Origin: an uncultured Opitutia bacterium
GTDB lineage: Bacteria; Verrucomicrobiota; Verrucomicrobiia; Opitutales; UBA953
DNA length: 7,283 nucleotides
Assembly (NCBI GenBank): GCA_903829855.1
Contig: CAIKRN010000218.1
Span: 1 to 7,283, forward strand
Direction: 5' to 3'
Shown here: positions 6,592 to 7,283 of the stretch, piece by piece
How positions within the stretch are numbered: the stretch's first letter is position 1
Layout of the letters: the number at the start of each line of letters is the position of its first letter
Translations under genes and position numbers: made by a program
The notes under the pieces: model-generated
Databases searched by the model: none
What the model saw: the letters and a program-made list of their open reading frames with translations, nothing else
What the model was told of the DNA's origin: nothing

Positions 6592-6626
6592 AGAGGCTAG
6601 GAGAGCTTGCGCTCCACCTAGCCTCT
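6592..6626 (-). terminator. Intrinsic terminator after the DUF4139 gene
   Basis: A perfect 10-bp inverted repeat (AGAGGCTAGG at 6592-6601, CCTAGCCTCT at 6617-6626) encloses a second 4-bp stem (GAGC at 6603-6606, GCTC at 6611-6614). Read on the minus strand, the inner loop is GCAA, a GNRA tetraloop common in terminators, and the stem is followed by a T-rich run (TCTTTCATT). On the plus strand there is neither a GNRA loop nor a T-run, so the direction is minus. It begins 24 nt after the DUF4139 stop and lies before the unknown-protein gene, so it should separate the two transcription units. The T-tract is modest. Confidence 0.8.
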
Positions 6627-6631
6627 GCGGC

Positions 6632-6647
6632 GATGGGTTGATGGGTT
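6632..6647. repeat. Two tandem copies of an 8-bp unit
   Basis: The 8-bp unit GATGGGTT occurs twice in direct tandem between the DUF4139 stop codon and the terminator hairpin. It lies in untranslated sequence and has no recognised function. It most likely reflects a small slippage duplication. Confidence 0.6.
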
Positions 6648-6649
6648 GC

Positions 6650-7283
6650 TTACAGGCCGGACGTTTCCAGGACCACGTCCTCCGGGCGCTCGATGGCGAA
6701 GCGGAAAGGCAGTTCACGTTTTTCGCCGGCCTTGAGCGGTTGGTGCCACTCCAACTGGTGCTGTTCGTTCATCTTCAGGCTATCGCTTTCCTTTTCATAT
6801 TTCGGTTCTTCGAGCACGACCTTGATGTCTTCATGGTTAGAAATCGGGAGCTGATCCCAGATGACGAGATCGACCTCCGTCGACTTGGAGTTCTTCAGTT
6901 TAAAGATCTGGTCGTAGACGGTGCGGACGGTTTTCTTGCCGAAGAGTCCGTTGTTTTCGGTGCGGCGGCCGAGGACCTTGCGCTCGACGCTGACGGACTG
7001 GTCGACGCCGAGGTAGGTCCAGAATTCCTGGCCAGAAGGCACGAGGTCGATGTCGGCGTTGGCGACGAAGGCCCCATCCAGGAAGATGGCCGTGGGGCCG
7101 GGGAGGAAGGTGAAGTCAGACTTATTGACGGCCTTGGTCTTCAGGTAGACGAAAGGGGAGTATTTCGGCACGCACGTGTGGCGGAAGGTGGAGGGGAAGT
7201 TCTCGTGGGTAATCGTCACCTTGGCGGCCTTATTGTTGGAGAGAATATCCGTCGTGCGCTCAATCTTATAGGTCTCGGCGGTA
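6650..7283 (-). CDS. DUF4139-domain protein, C-terminal part (partial)
   Basis: The frame is open to the right edge, so the window holds only the last 210 residues and the TAA stop (6652-6650); the start lies outside. The visible part matches the DUF4139 domain, the C-terminal half of proteins that usually carry an N-terminal DUF4140 domain and a coiled coil and are often annotated as mucoidy inhibitor MuiA-like. Supporting features are the Val-Pro-Lys segment before an outer strand (about residue 38-40), YLKTKAVN (46-53) with FLPGP (59-63) after it, a FLDGAFVANADI stretch (67-78), LGVDQSVSVERK and later a WDQLPIS segment followed by strands typical of the domain. No catalytic motif is known for this family, and its role (cell-envelope related in annotations) is uncertain. 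A GTG at 7219 is internal because the homologous sequence continues upstream. A strong hairpin terminator follows the gene. It shows no visible link to the galactose operon. Confidence 0.87.
   Translation of the reverse strand, partial: TAETYKIERTTDILSNNKAAKVTITHENFPSTFRHTCVPKYSPFVYLKTKAVNKSDFTFLPGPTAIFLDGAFVANADIDLVPSGQEFWTYLGVDQSVSVERKVLGRRTENNGLFGKKTVRTVYDQIFKLKNSKSTEVDLVIWDQLPISNHEDIKVVLEEPKYEKESDSLKMNEQHQLEWHQPLKAGEKRELPFRFAIERPEDVVLETSGL

Noticed and set aside
7217..7219. GTG at 7219 as the start of the DUF4139 gene
   Set aside because: The frame stays open to the window edge, and the upstream residues continue the beta-rich DUF4139 sequence, so the gene is truncated by the window rather than starting here.

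Overview
The window looks like a chromosomal segment of a GC-rich, glycan-degrading bacterium. A member of the Verrucomicrobiota, or of the wider Planctomycetota–Verrucomicrobiota group, is most likely. This is inferred from three things: a sulfatase with a HEAT-like C-terminal extension, a Tat-exported Gfo/Idh/MocA protein of the type abundant in those phyla, and starts that mostly lack a Shine-Dalgarno sequence. No rRNA or other marker gene is present to confirm it.

Left half (1-4525, + strand): three closely packed genes that read as one operon. They are a type I sulfatase (5' end outside the window), galactokinase GalK (3 nt after the sulfatase stop) and a sodium/sugar symporter very close to the Vibrio galactose transporter vSGLT (19 nt after galK). 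The simple reading is a sugar-salvage unit. The sulfatase, probably outside the cytoplasm, removes sulfate from a galactose-containing glycan or sugar; the symporter imports free galactose with Na+; GalK phosphorylates it to galactose-1-phosphate. No glycoside hydrolase, mutarotase, GalT or GalE lies in the window.

Right half (4533-7283, - strand): four genes. A Tat-signal Gfo/Idh/MocA-type protein has its stop only 7 nt from the symporter stop, in convergent orientation. Its NAD-domain EKP motif is replaced by Ala-Val-Pro. Upstream of it, after an 84-nt gap, lie a small VF530-type (DUF2132) putative DNA-binding protein and an unrecognised 140-residue protein, 5 nt apart and probably co-translated. 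Beyond a strong terminator hairpin lies the C-terminal part of a DUF4139-domain protein that runs off the right edge.

No tRNA, rRNA, CRISPR array, insertion sequence or phage gene is visible. The stretches without genes are all short (3, 19, 7, 84, 5 and 144 nt). I do not see a clearly new biological system. The points most worth a second look are the substrate prediction from the sulfatase-galK-symporter operon, the MocA-type protein without its EKP lysine, and the coupled pair formed by the unknown protein and the VF530 gene.
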